Origin: Powellomyces hirtus
Taxonomy: Eukaryota; Chytridiomycota; Chytridiomycetes; Spizellomycetales; Powellomycetaceae
DNA: 64,000 nucleotides
Direction: 5' to 3'
Assembly: GCA_025526995.1 (NCBI GenBank)
Contig: JAHLKG010000012.1
Location: 62,001-126,000, forward strand
Shown here: piece by piece, positions 45,536 through 56,102 of the stretch
Position numbering within the stretch: position 1 is the stretch's first letter
How the letters are laid out: each line of letters starts with the position of its first letter
Notes under the pieces: model-generated
Seen by the model: only the letters and a program-made list of their open reading frames with translations
Database searches by the model: none
Told to the model about the DNA's origin: nothing
Position numbers and translations under genes: made by a program

Positions 45536-47013
45536 ATGATCGACACTGATGGCTACGAACAAACCACGCTTCACAACCCAGAACGGCTGTCCACGCTATG
45601 TCTCAAACGGCTGGACCGGAACCTTCACAGTAGGTGTCCCGTCGGGGGCCTGTCAGTTCACTTTGGACATAGTATTTTTGACATTGATTTCATCGATTCT
45701 CTCTACTGTATTTATGAAGGGATGAAAACGTTTGGGAGGGTCCCGTATTATCTTGTCAAGGGGATTGTGAGGAAGGCTACGCCTGGGCATGTAAGGCGCG
45801 CGACTCAAGATTAGATGTGATGAAATGTTGCGGGAAACTCAATTTCTTTTTGATTCTGTGTTTTCTTTTTTTTTGCCTTTGGGTTTCATCTCCGCTTACA
45901 GTTGGAAGAACTGGAGAAGAACAGCCAGGTACCGGCTTCATAGCCTGTGGGGGTTTCGAAGCCATCACGCACAATGAATTGACGTGGATCTGTTCTGCGT
46001 GTGCCCAGAACCTCCTACCCGATTCCACAGGTGCGACACACCTGAGGTGCACTCTCTTTAGAATGCGTGCCTCATCTTGGATGTGTGTTTTGTGTAGAAC
46101 TCTGGAGAGCGCATTGCTTGACCGAATGGGCGGATGTGCGGCGGAGAGTTGATGAAAGGACATTTGACGAGCCGGATAATTGGCGGGATTTTTACCTGGT
46201 ATGCCATCAGCTCCTATCGTGCTGTCTTCTATACCCTCTGCCATTCTCACTATCTTGACCTACTTGTTTTGATGTTCCACAAGGCTCGAAAAGCCGAACA
46301 AGCCGAGAAGATCCGGCGCATCGGGGCCTCGATGCGGCTGGCGAGCGCCAAAGCCGCCGAAGAGAAGCAGGCAAACCAGATTCAGAAGATTGATACCCCG
46401 TTTAGTCTGTTGCCTGCGCGGAATGGCAGTCGGAATGGGTGGGGTGCGAAATCGAGTACGTTGCGTTGCCGTTTGTGTGGCGTGGCAATGTATGGTGGTG
46501 GTTTGATATATTCTTGGATGTGTGTCACTTACGCAAAGTTCCGGAATCTCTTTCGTGTCGAACGTGTAGAGCGAAACGAGAGCTCGATTCTCACCAAAGC
46601 CAAACGGGACGCCAAAAAAATGTACATCATAGAAGCTCTCCCCTTTCGCCATCCCGCATCCGCTCACATCTGCCCCTCTCTTTCCTCAGATCAAAGCATT
46701 TTGAAGTCGCATCCCGCCCAGTCGCCGGGCACCGACAACCCATCTTCAACACGGGCGGGTCATCCATCCCCCACACCGCCTCCACTCCTTCCCAATCGTC
46801 CTTTGCATCATCAACAACAGGCGCGAAACGATCACATTCCGAATCGATAGGATCAGGGTCGTTACAGCCGATCAAGAAGGCGAAAACGGCGGCACCGTAT
46901 AAGAGCAAAACCATGGCATCATTGGTGAGTACAAGCGGCACAGGGGGGTTTTTGCACTTGCGGTGGTATTGATGAGGTGTTGTGGTGCTTAATAGGCTAG
47001 GAAGATGCGGTGA
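45536..47013 (+). CDS. ELA1: Elongin A (RNA polymerase II transcription factor SIII subunit A)
   Basis: Nine exons fit in phase: 45536-45629, 45720-45790, 45902-45928, 46009-46030, 46098-46198, 46284-46455, 46570-46621, 46690-46924, 46996-47013; 263 residues. The core matches elongin A: LSTLCLKRLDRNLH (elongin-C-binding BC-box region), FGRVPYYLVKGIVRKATPGH, LEELEKNSQNLLPDST, ELWRAHCLTEWADV and WRDFYLARKAEQAEKI. The C-terminus is basic with NLS-like clusters (QPIKKAKTA) and ends LARKMR. Elongin A acts in transcription elongation and as a substrate receptor of a Cul3/elongin ubiquitin ligase for stalled polymerase. Exons 3, 4 and 9 are only 27, 22 and 18 nt; they are needed to restore the conserved strings, which supports them. 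Confidence 0.82.
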
Positions 47014-47343
47014 ACACTCGTGGGACCACGGAAGTGTGTGGCGTTTTGCGCCTTCCTTGTTTGTTTTTTGCTTTTGGGGATGGACACACAAGTCGTCCTT
47101 CCATTTTACCAGTCCATTTGTGAGATAGTCGAGTCACTCCCTGCCGCATACGATATCTTGGAGCTTGCATCCTTGCAAGCGAAAGCGCCATTCTCATATG
47201 CTTGAGGAATACTTACATGTACACATTGTTGCCAAAAGAAAGATAACAATGGAGAGAATTGAGACGCCCGGAATGTACATGTCATATTAAGGAAGACATC
47301 ATGGAGGTGTTACGCTATCAAAGATGAACCGCCCCACACATGT
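47014..47343. other. Convergent 3' region of elongin A and RPL29
   Basis: No gene; 3' untranslated sequences of both neighbours. Confidence 0.35.
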
Positions 47344-47978
47344 TTACGCAGACTTTCGTACGACCGCTACGTGGAAAACAACAGAAGTCAGCAAACCTAG
47401 CGATACAACTTTGAGGGAGACAAAGTCTTACCAAGGGAGCCCTTCTTGGCGAACCTCTGGTTGCGGAGGAACTTGGGGTCCACACCAGTGAGAGAAGGGT
47501 GACGGTTAGCTTTGGGCTTCTTGATACCGTTACGGTGAGCCTTCTTGTTCTGGTTGTGGTTGGTGTGGTTCTAGAATGGCGGAGCAGGGGACAGGGGGCA
47601 TCTTTAGCATTGCTGGTCCACATGGTCATTTTCCAAGTTGGTCCTCATTCGTCTCAACTGCGTTGTCCACCATAAGTCAACGGTGATAACATCTTCTGTC
47701 TACTATCAGCGAGTCGGAAAAGGAGGAGAAGCCGGATATTGTCGAACTCCAATCCAGAGTAGCCACTCGAAATTGCAGATGCAGCAGCCTGCGATCGTCC
47801 GCCACTTTCCGTATTTCCCCTCCCATATTCCTCCTCGACTCCGACACCCCAATAATCCTCCACAATTCGCATTAATGTAAGTAAAAACGAACCTTTGATT
47901 TGGACTAAGAAAAGAAAGCATAAACGTCAGTCAATCATAGATTATTCCATATTCAGAGAGCAGTGAGTCAATTACCAT
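47344..47978 (-). CDS. RPL29: 60S ribosomal protein eL29
   Basis: Reverse-strand exons 47976-47978 (only the ATG), 47893-47904 (12 nt), 47432-47570 and 47344-47366 assemble a 58-residue protein, against 59 in yeast. The sequence starts [20 protein letters not shown] and contains [20 protein letters not shown] and [12 protein letters not shown], diagnostic of eL29, a small basic protein near the 60S interface. The tiny first exons were found because the acceptor before NHTNHN lacked an ATG and each upstream piece has GT-AG borders in phase. The last exon (AVVRKSA) is the least certain part. Intron-rich 5' ends are usual for ribosomal protein genes. Confidence 0.85.
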
Positions 47979-48401
47979 TTCTCCCGATTATCAGGTTTTA
48001 ACCTTTGAGCAGAGACAGAGAAAACGTCCAGAGGTTAGTTTATATTCTGGATATCGTTTGGCCATTCTTCCATTTCCGCGGGCCACGTCCCGTCCACTTC
48101 ATCCATCCATCCATCCATCCATCCATCCATCCATCCATCCATCCATCCACCCATCCAGCATAATAGCCCCACAATCTTCTGCTTTCCACATCTTCCTCAT
48201 CCATTCGTTCGTTCGTTCCGCAGTTTCATGAGTCATTGATAGGTACCTTTGATGTAGTCGGAAATCTGAAAGTGCTTCGCAGGATCTGCCAACGTCAAGG
48301 CTCGCGGCTCAACAATCCAAATCGCCGCCGCGTTCAGCGCGACTAAGCCACCACGTTGCCTACATGTAGGTGATTATGTCAGTATACCACATCCAGTATG
48401 C
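47979..48401. promoter_or_regulatory. Divergent promoter region of RPL29 and the coiled-coil gene
   Basis: Contains a tetranucleotide microsatellite (separate entry) and several ATGs upstream of the chosen plus-strand start, one of which (48375) opens a different frame. Confidence 0.35.
48100..48148. repeat. (CATC)n tetranucleotide microsatellite
   Basis: About twelve CATC units in a row, about 120 bp upstream of the RPL29 start codon (on the minus strand). Nothing coding. Confidence 0.95.
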
Positions 48402-49539
48402 ATGCTTGGGACGTTTGGCTTCCCTTTCGCCGTCTCTGAAGCTCCTCCATCTGCCCGTGCAATCCCTCCAGCATCTTCCGTCCCATCCAACTCATACAAC
48501 CTGCGCCTCCGAACAACAGACTGGCGTATCCCTGTATCTGTGCAAGCCATGATTTCTGGAAACGTGGAACAAACCCCGCCCGACTCTCCTGACCTGCCCG
48601 GAAAGAAGGAGGCCCATGATGCCTACGACCACGGTCTCGAGAGCTCATCGTCCTTCGCTGTTCCCACCACCCAGGTTTCCCCGATTCAGCACTTTCCTTT
48701 CGATGGCGAGGACCCGGACACGCTTCACAGCATACAACAGCAAGAGATTCACAGCGACCAAGAAATTCACAGCGACCGAGATACGCAACACCACGATGAC
48801 AACAGCCACGGGAACGAGTCCCCACCGTTCGAGGCTCCGCTAATAGATTCGCCAGACGCTCAGAGGGGTAACAGCACTCGTTTAACATCAATGAATGAAG
48901 ACCACCATGACGCTTCAAACGTCAACGACGAAGATGACAACACCGCCCTCGATCTTGACGTTCCTTTTGCTCGCCTCGACTTGGCAGACCTGTATCGTCG
49001 GTACGATGAGCACTTGGAGGAGAAATGGCGCGGATACAATGGTAAACAGAGTGCAAAGAAACTGCATATGGCGCAAGTCTTCACGGGCGCGTGTCACATT
49101 TTTAGAAAACACGGCCGCACTTTGCGACATGGTCGAAGAGTACAATGCACTCGTCAGCGCGCTCTTCAGCAAGCAGGAGATGACCTTCTCGGAGGAGATC
49201 GGTGCGATTGTACGTGAGATTGAGAAGAAAGAACAGGAACAAGGTACTGCCACCATTGCTCCGCATCTTATGGAGCGTGCTGCTGCTCGTCCGCCACCTG
49301 TAACGGTCGTTGCGTGTGCGTCTCCGGTCTCGTGGTTCCTATGTATGTTGATTTCTGTGGTTCGTTCGTGCCGTGGGGACCATGTGTGCATGCTACCCTT
49401 CCACGTCGTGCCGCAATATCATCATGATCCAGCTGCAGCAAACTCACGAAGACTTTTCTATGATCTAGCCTCTGTCCGCGACAAACTGGCAGCCTTCTTC
49501 GATGCGGTCAAATCCAATTTCCAGAACTTCTTGGCTTGA
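48402..49539 (+). CDS. Unknown acidic coiled-coil protein
   Basis: Three exons, 48402-49041, 49106-49243 and 49439-49539, give 292 residues; a start at the in-frame ATG 48549 would give 243. The first 200 residues are acidic and low in order (Ser/Asp/His/Gln-rich, with EIHSDQEIHSDRDTQ). From LDLADLYRRYDEHLEEKW onward the protein is strongly helical: ENTAALCDMVEEYNALVSAL, FSEEIGAIVREIEKKEQEQ, and a C-terminal LFYDLASVRDKLAAFFDAVK. That pattern suggests a coiled-coil assembly factor. I do not recognise the family. The second intron (about 195 nt) is longer than usual and has two possible acceptors 6 nt apart (49432, 49438). Confidence 0.5.
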
Positions 49540-49837
49540 TCCCGTCACCAGTAGTTACTCAGGAGCCCTCGCCTATTATGTTCTCCCCCTCCCCATTTGC
49601 ATCCGCGCTACCCTCTTCTCACGAGCAATATCACAGTTGTGAACTATTATGGCCTGTGTGCGTATTAGGAGTAGGGACATTGGCTAGTCTATGCTGGTAG
49701 GCTTCGGCTTGTAAATGAACATTGGTCTACCTGGATTTGCAAGCTGCCTTTCTATTTCTATGGTACCCAAGCCGCTAGCGGGGACAGTTTTGTGCCTTTG
49801 ATATGTACACATGGGAGAGACAGGGAGATCTCACGTT

Positions 49838-50307
49838 CTACCGGTGCTTCTCCAGCTCCCTTCGCTCTTCCTCTTCCCACAGGATGTCCACCTGTGATTT
49901 CGCATCCGGGACCGCAACCGCGCGCTGTCGTTTCTCCACCGGATACCATTCCTCGAACTTGTACGTCATGTACACTCCCCCCGAGGCAAACGCAAAGAGC
50001 CCTACCAGCAGACCACCCCAAAATAAAAGACATGAGAAAACAGACATCTCTCAAAAGTGGAAGGTGGGGCAAGCATCGACGTACCGAGAGCGAGATAAAG
50101 TTTTGTGCGAGGAGGGATGCGGGCGTAGCTGGCTACAATGTCGGCTGTGGTTGGTGCACCACGTGGAGTAGAGGGTGCTCCTGTCGGTGTCGTTGAAGGT
50201 ATTGGTGCCCGCTTTCTGGACCCGGACTGGAGTAACGGTGGTGGTGGGGTTTCGGTTTGCGGTTTCCGCAGATTGGCGTACGGGTGCTGTGACGACGGAC
50301 CCGGCAT
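49838..50307 (-). CDS. Small single-pass membrane protein, unknown
   Basis: Reverse-strand exons 50085-50307 and 49838-50001 give 128 residues starting MPGPSSQHPYANLRKPQ. A Pro/Ser/Thr-rich N-terminal half is followed by TADIVASYARIPPRTKLYLA, one hydrophobic helix spanning the splice junction (LYLALGLFAFASGGVYMTY) and a charged C-terminus (KFEEWYPVEKRQR, ILWEEEERRELEKH). The topology resembles small fungal mitochondrial inner-membrane proteins, but no family is recognised. An additional upstream exon beginning at an ATG near 50410 cannot be excluded. It is transcribed divergently from signal peptide peptidase. Confidence 0.55.
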
Positions 50308-50473
50308 TCTTTGTGTCTTACTGTTCGAATGAAATCGCTCCCAAGTTCGGAGGTTGAGCACGGTATCTTTGTTTGCGAGACGCGTTTTGATGGTCTACGG
50401 TAGCGGCCATTTTGAACTTGGAGTTCGTTGTCCATCTACGACACCTTAGTATATCTATATATATACATACAAG
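50308..50473. promoter_or_regulatory. Compact divergent promoter (166 bp)
   Basis: Only 166 bp separate two oppositely oriented start codons. A TATATATATA tract (50455-50465) lies directly before the SPP start. Shared regulation of two membrane protein genes is likely but not shown. Confidence 0.4.
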
Positions 50474-52126
50474 ATGGAACCAGGCTTGCTCGTCGCCTAC
50501 ATTGCCCTCGGCGTGCTAGCCGTGATTCCGATCTATGTCGGGTCGTTTGGGGCGCTCAAGTTTCCCTCTCAGGTACGAGGACCAAAAGAGTTCACCTTCC
50601 ATAACCGCTAGCCATAAGTGACTGATCTCTCGTCCGTTCAGAAACGCAAATCCCATCGTGACGGTTCCGATTCGGAGGCGTCCGAGGCCGAATCCGAAGA
50701 AGAGGAGTTTTTCCGGTTGGAAGATGCGTACATGTTCCCCGTATTTGGGTCCGCGGCGTTGCTGTCTTTGTACTTGGTGTTCAAGTACCTGAACAAGGAA
50801 GCACTGAATGCGTTGTTTACGGCGTACTTTTCGATTCTGGGCGTCGGGGCGGTCGCGAAGGCGTCGTTGCAGATTTCCAGAGCGGTTACGGGGAAGAAGT
50901 TGAAGGGGGAGTATCGGGTGGATTTGTGGAAGAAGGAGAAAGGTAGGGACGAGGATGCGGAGGAAGAATTTGTGACGTGGGGGTCGGCGTATTGATGGCT
51001 GTTGTTGTTTTGTGTATTTGATAGAGATCGCGACGTACCATTTCGGCGCCTACCACCTCTTCCTCCTCGTCGTTTCCCTCTCCATCGCCGGTCTGTACGC
51101 CATGTCTAAGCACTGGGTGCTGTCCAACATCTACGGCGAAGCCTTCTCGGTCTCCGCCATTCAGCTGCTCAAACTCGATTCCTTCAAAACGGGCATTGCC
51201 CTGCTGGCCTTTTTGTTCTTTTACGATATCTTCTGGGTGTTTGGAACTGATGTCATGGTCACGGTGGCGAAAAGCTTTGATGCGCCCATCAAAGTACTGT
51301 GGCCAAGAAACTTCTGGGATATGATTGCGGAAGGCCGGTTTTGGAATACTGAGGGGATGGAGTTTTCGTTGTTGGGGTTGGGTGATATTGTCATCCCAGG
51401 TAATGGACAAGAGATGAAAAGAACCCGAGAGTCAAGTCACCCGTCCATAGAGCAGGATGCTGATTTTTTTCTGCTGTGTGTATTGTGTAGGTATCTTTGT
51501 CGCCCTGTGTCTGAAATTTGACCACGACCAATACCTGGCCTCCCCCGCGGGAAAGAAGAACAAGCAGTCGCGGTCCTTCCCGAAACCCTACTTCACATCT
51601 GCGTTCATTGCATATGTGCTTGGACTCATTACCACCGTCGTCGTCATGCACAACTTCAAGGCTGCTCAGGTATGTTTTCTATAACTCGCTGCCATATCCT
51701 GCATCCCCCCGCCCCCCGCGGCTGTTCCGCTCCTCTTGTTGCAATGTTCAGCGAAGTTTTGTTTCTTATCGTGATCCTTTCCTTTTCCTTCCCCCCTCCC
51801 CCCAGCCCGCCCTACTGTACCTCTCCCCCGCTTGCATTTTCTCGGTCCTTCTAACTGGTCTTGCCCGCGGCGAGCTCAAGCACGTCCTCGCCTACGAACC
51901 AGGCTCATCATCCGACAAGACCAAACAAATCAAAGCAGCTGCAGCCGCCGCCACCACCAAAACCACCAAAGCGATCAAGAAGGCAGCCGCCGCGGCTCTT
52001 TCATCATCGGAGGAAAACGACCCACTTCTCCAGGCGAGTCCGAGAGTCACCCGCAGCGCTAGTAAGAGGACCACGCCTGCGAGTCCGGCTGCCAAGAAGA
52101 GGAGTATTAAAAAGGATGGGCAGTAA
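50474..52126 (+). CDS. HM13: Signal peptide peptidase (presenilin-type aspartyl protease)
   Basis: Five exons: 50474-50572, 50642-50942, 51025-51399, 51491-51669, 51806-52126; 424 residues. An intramembrane protease that clears cleaved signal peptides and tail-anchored proteins from the ER. The catalytic motifs are present: YD (FLFFYDIFW, Asp about 201), GLGD (LLGLGDIVIPG, Asp about 254) and PAL (PALLYL, about 319). Around nine hydrophobic segments are visible, starting with LLVAYIALGVLAVIPIYVG. An acidic loop after the first helix (SDSEASEAESEEEEF) and a long Lys/Ala/Thr-rich, basic cytosolic tail (KRTTPASPAAKKRS) are typical for fungal and metazoan SPP. Each catalytic element is on a separate exon. 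Confidence 0.93.
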
Positions 52127-53284
52127 GGCGGTAGTGGGGATCATAATGGAACCGACATGCCCCCGCTCCTGTCCCTGGAGTTTCTGGAGAATTCAGAACT
52201 TTGTTTAGATGCTCAATTGATCTTTCTGTTGCCTATAAAGCGATTGGATTCATAACTGTGTAAATACAATATTATGCATGGAAACGTTTGCTTCTGATGT
52301 GAATAGTTTACGACAACTGAGGTGCATGACGAAACAAAAGAGGGGGGGGGGGGGGGGTTATGTGATACATTGGTAATAACAAGCGACGCATAATTCTGTT
52401 TAGCGATTCCCGCCATTTGCGAGTCATGGAACCTTCTTGCGTGGACAAAATCGCTGGCGAAAGACGACACCCAGAGAAGCCCAAATCTCGTAGCTCAATT
52501 GAAAATGATATCGCCGTACGAAGGGCCCAGCTGATCTCTCACATTGAGCACGGCGCTTTAAGTCTGTGATATTTTTGTTGCAGTCGCTGAGACTGCCTCC
52601 ACTCTTCACTACTACCACCGTGCAATGCCATGCAGTTTTCCGTGAAAGCTTACGTAGTGCACCCACAATGGTAGGAGGTAATGCAACTTTGGGGTTCAAT
52701 TTCTGTCTTGAAGCATATTGAACAAATTCTTGGAAGCCTGATTACAGTTATGCTTGAGCGGAGTGCGCATGCGTGTTGCTTATTTACGCCTTTTTGGCGC
52801 CCGCGTTTCACACCTCTGGATTTGGATTTGGATTTAGCACACTTCAAACGGCCCTGCGCCCACCATGGCCGTTAACCTTCTTTTTGAAAAATAAACAAAG
52901 TCTTCTCGTGAACCCACTGGTCAACTCATATCTTTACCTATCCATATCTACTCTCTCCTCATCTTCCATCGCCACCTAGCTGACCAAGGAAGGACCGGCC
53001 AGATCCCATCGATCGTTATACATTCTGTGACGCCGACAAAGACACTCGTGTCCAGGGTGCTTACATAGCGCCTTCTCCTGGTTCCTCGGCAGGGGGGCAT
53101 CGTATATAGCTGTACAGACGAGGGAGAAACCGCTGCTGCGTTTCGTCAACGCACTAGAACACTCAATTTGTAGATATTGTATCGATAGATAGAGCAGCAG
53201 GCGTCTCATTTCATTCACCCCTCCGCCACCACAACTGCAACACTCCACCGGTTTTTCGCCCGCTAAATCGTCAACCAACGCACC
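52127..53284. other. 1.16-kb region between SPP and GH5-like gene
   Basis: Contains a 16-G homopolymer at 52342-52357. A minus-strand frame (52424-52699, about 90 codons, no ATG) is open but unrecognised. No gene is claimed. Confidence 0.35.
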
Positions 53285-54937
53285 ATGTCCAACACTTCCT
53301 TTGTTGTCCGCACCGGCACCGTCCTCACCGACCCTCTCACCTCCCGCCCGCTCCGTTTCGTCTCCTTCAACATCCCTTCGCTCCACCTCAACGACGACCC
53401 TCAATTCCAGCTCACAACGCCCTGGGAACAAGCCGACGTTCTCTCCTCGTTATCGCAACTCGGGGGCAGAGTTACCCGGACGTATGTGTTGGGGGTGCAG
53501 ACCCCAGAGGAGGAAACCAGTACTGCCACCACGAAACACATCATTAAGGCTGCGAATGGGACGGGCGCGGTGTTGAATGAGAGAGTGATGGTGGGATTGG
53601 ATACGGCCATCGCGGCGGCGAGCAACGCGGGGATTAGAATTATCTTCCCATTTATTGATCGGTGGGAATGGTGGGGCGGTGTCGAGAGTTTTGTCAAATT
53701 GATCAACCCGTCTCTCCCCCCATCCGCATTCTATTCCAATCCAGCCGTCATGGGAGTGTTCAAATCCATCATCTCCCAAATCGTGCTCCGAAACAACACC
53801 GTCTCCGGTATCCTATACCGCGACGACCCGACAATCCTCGCATGGGAAACGGGCAACGAGCTCGAACTCGACGGCGGACGGGTCCCTGCCACCTGGACGC
53901 AAAATGTGGCCGCCCACCTCAAATCCATCGACCCTAACCATCTCGTCATGGACGGGTCCTTCAAACACGGCTGGGATGGCTCAGTCCTCAACGACCCCAA
54001 CATTGACCTCTACTCTAACCACTACTACCGCCACCTGAGCTTCTCACCGGGCGAATGGGTCGGGATGGGACTGTTGGCGGGTGTTTTCATCGCAGCTATC
54101 GTCCTCCTCTGTCTCACAACTTGCTGCCCGCGTCGAGTAAAGTGGGTCAAAACTCCCCCCGAATCCTACCGCCACCGCAAAGAAACCCGGTTTCGCCAAT
54201 TCCTCACCATCTTCATCGCGTTTGTCCTCGCGGGAGGCGCGATCGGCGGTATTGGAGGCATTATCGCCCACCGCATCCCGAACCCGCGTTACGGCGCCCT
54301 CAGCAACTCGGACGCGGCCTTGGTCGCCTCCCACAATAAAGTGTTCATTGCAGGCGAATTTGGTCTCGCGTCCGCCGCATCCCTCACATCCGTCCTGCAA
54401 AACGTGGTCGACAATCAACCCGCGTTTGCGGGTGCCCTTGTGTGGAGTCTGCGCGGGCACTGCAAATCAGGCGGGTTTTACACCCACGAGGAACAGCACG
54501 GGTACGCCGCGTACCACTACCCGGGCCTTCCCGCCAATAAGGCCCAAGGCTTTCCCGACGACGAACAAACCATCATCACCACCGTCAAATCCATGGCCAA
54601 AGACCTCGCAACCCAAACTGGGTACACCATCACCCCACCACGCATCCCTACCGCACCCACCCTCATCCCATCCACCATCTCACCCACCAATATCCGATGG
54701 CTGGGCGTCCCCGGTGCGATCTCGTATGATGTGGCTCGGACGAGCAATGTGCCGGTTTCGAGCGAGAGCGCGTGGACGGTGGTGAAGGCGGGTGTGACGG
54801 ATAATGTCAAGTGCAACACAACGATTTTTGTGGATATGGCGGCGGTTGGGGGAACGTCGTATGCGTATGCGGTTCGTGCGCGGAATGAGGCGGGAGTGGG
54901 GCCGCTAAGTGATCCTATGGTTGTTGTCGCGCCATAG
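53285..54937 (+). CDS. GH5-like glycoside hydrolase with internal transmembrane hairpin
   Basis: Intronless, 550 residues, in a strong ATG context (CACCATGT). Residues 20-250 resemble the first half of a GH5-type (endo-mannanase-like) barrel: LRFVSFNIPSLHL, GGRVTRTYVLG, RIIFPFIDRWEWWGG, and ILAWETGNELE, whose Asn191-Glu192 fits the acid/base, followed by YSNHYY. Then two hydrophobic helices (about 258-280 and 306-328) flank a very basic loop (PRRVKWVKTPPESYRHRKE). After them the barrel resumes: VFIAGEFG (nucleophile Glu358) and ALVWSLRGH. The C-terminal 100 residues look like a fibronectin type III domain (SYAYAVRARNEAGVGPLSDP). By the positive-inside rule both halves face the lumen or cell exterior. 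No N-terminal signal peptide is seen. Substrate unknown; beta-mannan or beta-glucan is a guess. Confidence 0.7.
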   Translation: MSNTSFVVRTGTVLTDPLTSRPLRFVSFNIPSLHLNDDPQFQLTTPWEQADVLSSLSQLGGRVTRTYVLGVQTPEEETSTATTKHIIKAANGTGAVLNERVMVGLDTAIAAASNAGIRIIFPFIDRWEWWGGVESFVKLINPSLPPSAFYSNPAVMGVFKSIISQIVLRNNTVSGILYRDDPTILAWETGNELELDGGRVPATWTQNVAAHLKSIDPNHLVMDGSFKHGWDGSVLNDPNIDLYSNHYYRHLSFSPGEWVGMGLLAGVFIAAIVLLCLTTCCPRRVKWVKTPPESYRHRKETRFRQFLTIFIAFVLAGGAIGGIGGIIAHRIPNPRYGALSNSDAALVASHNKVFIAGEFGLASAASLTSVLQNVVDNQPAFAGALVWSLRGHCKSGGFYTHEEQHGYAAYHYPGLPANKAQGFPDDEQTIITTVKSMAKDLATQTGYTITPPRIPTAPTLIPSTISPTNIRWLGVPGAISYDVARTSNVPVSSESAWTVVKAGVTDNVKCNTTIFVDMAAVGGTSYAYAVRARNEAGVGPLSDPMVVVAP

Positions 54938-55528
54938 GGTGTCGGAGCAGATCTCGTCTCGTGGGCCGGCCTCATGTCCGATACCCTTGCCCCGAACCCA
55001 CGTACACGCGAAGACGACCGACTCGGATCCACCCGCGACACACCCATATACACACAAACATCTTCCATCTCCTTCACCCCCTCCTCTGGTTCAATTGCGG
55101 TTTAGGATCAGTCCCATCCGTTTGTGTTTCTGTATTTCTTGTCTTTTGCTTTGCTTGTCGTTATCTTGTCATATAATATTGTGTGCCTCTCCCAAATAAT
55201 CGCTCTGATATTGTGCTCACTGCACACGGACAACATGATATATACCAAGTGATGCCCACGAAGTCACATGTGACTGGGTAAGGTGTACATGCAAAATAGG
55301 TATTTCAACGAACTACGATACGATACTCAAGTGCCAATCGTTGGGACATCCCACTCCCTAACTCAACTCGACGCAAAAAAATAAATCGCAATAATGGAAT
55401 CATCGCAGCTCCCCGCATGCAGCGGGAGGATAGTCGTGAACGGTGGGTGGATTGAAATGGTCAGTGCCTTGGGTAGGTTTTTGCGGGGGGGTTGTGAGAT
55501 ATGGGAGTATGTTTTGGGTTTTTTTATC
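54938..55528. promoter_or_regulatory. Convergent region with a perfect 14-bp palindrome
   Basis: 3' ends of the GH5-like gene and of the HIG1 gene. It includes AGTCACATGTGACT at 55262-55275, a perfect palindrome. No gene is seen; a short frame at 55394 is not convincing. Confidence 0.35.
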
Positions 55529-56102
55529 TCATTTTGTGGATGCGGGGGGGAAATCTGCTGGCTGGGGCGAGGCGGATTCGCCTAAGGCTTGTTTTACTTT
55601 TTCCCTTCGTTGCCAATCATGCCATCTACAAAACCAATAACAAAAAGAAAACAACCCAAAAACCACCACAAAAACATGCATAAATAAACGCATCAAAGCA
55701 TTTAGGCAAAAAATCCCCACGAAAGGGTTATGAAACCGAACCACTTACATCATCCCCCCCGAAAACGCCGCCAGTGCCAAAATCTGGGATCCGACTCTCA
55801 TCCGCTGACTCTGCTGGAAGCCGACCCGGTCGTTGCGGAGCAGCGACGAGGACATTTTGTACAGGCTGTATATGACCAGGCCGACGGCTAGAGGGCGGGT
55901 ATGTGGTGTTGGTAAATGAAGGGAGAAAAGGGGGGTGGGGGGATGAGGAGTGTACCTGGGAGGATGAATGGGTTTTCCTCATTCTTTCGTTTGCTGCGAG
56001 CCCAGAAGCCCTCTGAGAGGTGGTGCGGTTGATGAGTTGTGGGGTTGGGAGCGTGCGATTGATTGTATGGGTTTTACCTTGTGACGGTGATGGTTGCGAC
56101 AT
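55529..56102 (-). CDS. HIG1-domain mitochondrial protein (Rcf1/HIGD-like)
   Basis: Reverse-strand exons 56078-56102, 55956-56012, 55749-55887 and 55529-55625 give 105 residues. The central part matches the HIG1 domain: KRKNEENPFILP, then helix VGLVIYSLYKMSSSL, the loop SQRMRVGSQ (family signature close to the QRMMRxRVxxQ string) and helix ILALAAFSGGMI. Family members stabilise respiratory complex III-IV supercomplexes in the inner membrane. The third intron begins with a perfect GTAAGT; retaining it would stop translation after the domain (74 residues). The spliced form adds a charged tail (WHDWQRREKVKQAL), as in many HIG1 proteins. No targeting peptide is evident, which is normal for this family. 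Confidence 0.75.

Noticed and set aside
52424..52699. Minus-strand frame of about 90 codons
   Set aside because: No ATG, no recognised motif and no convincing upstream exon; left as unannotated intergenic sequence.
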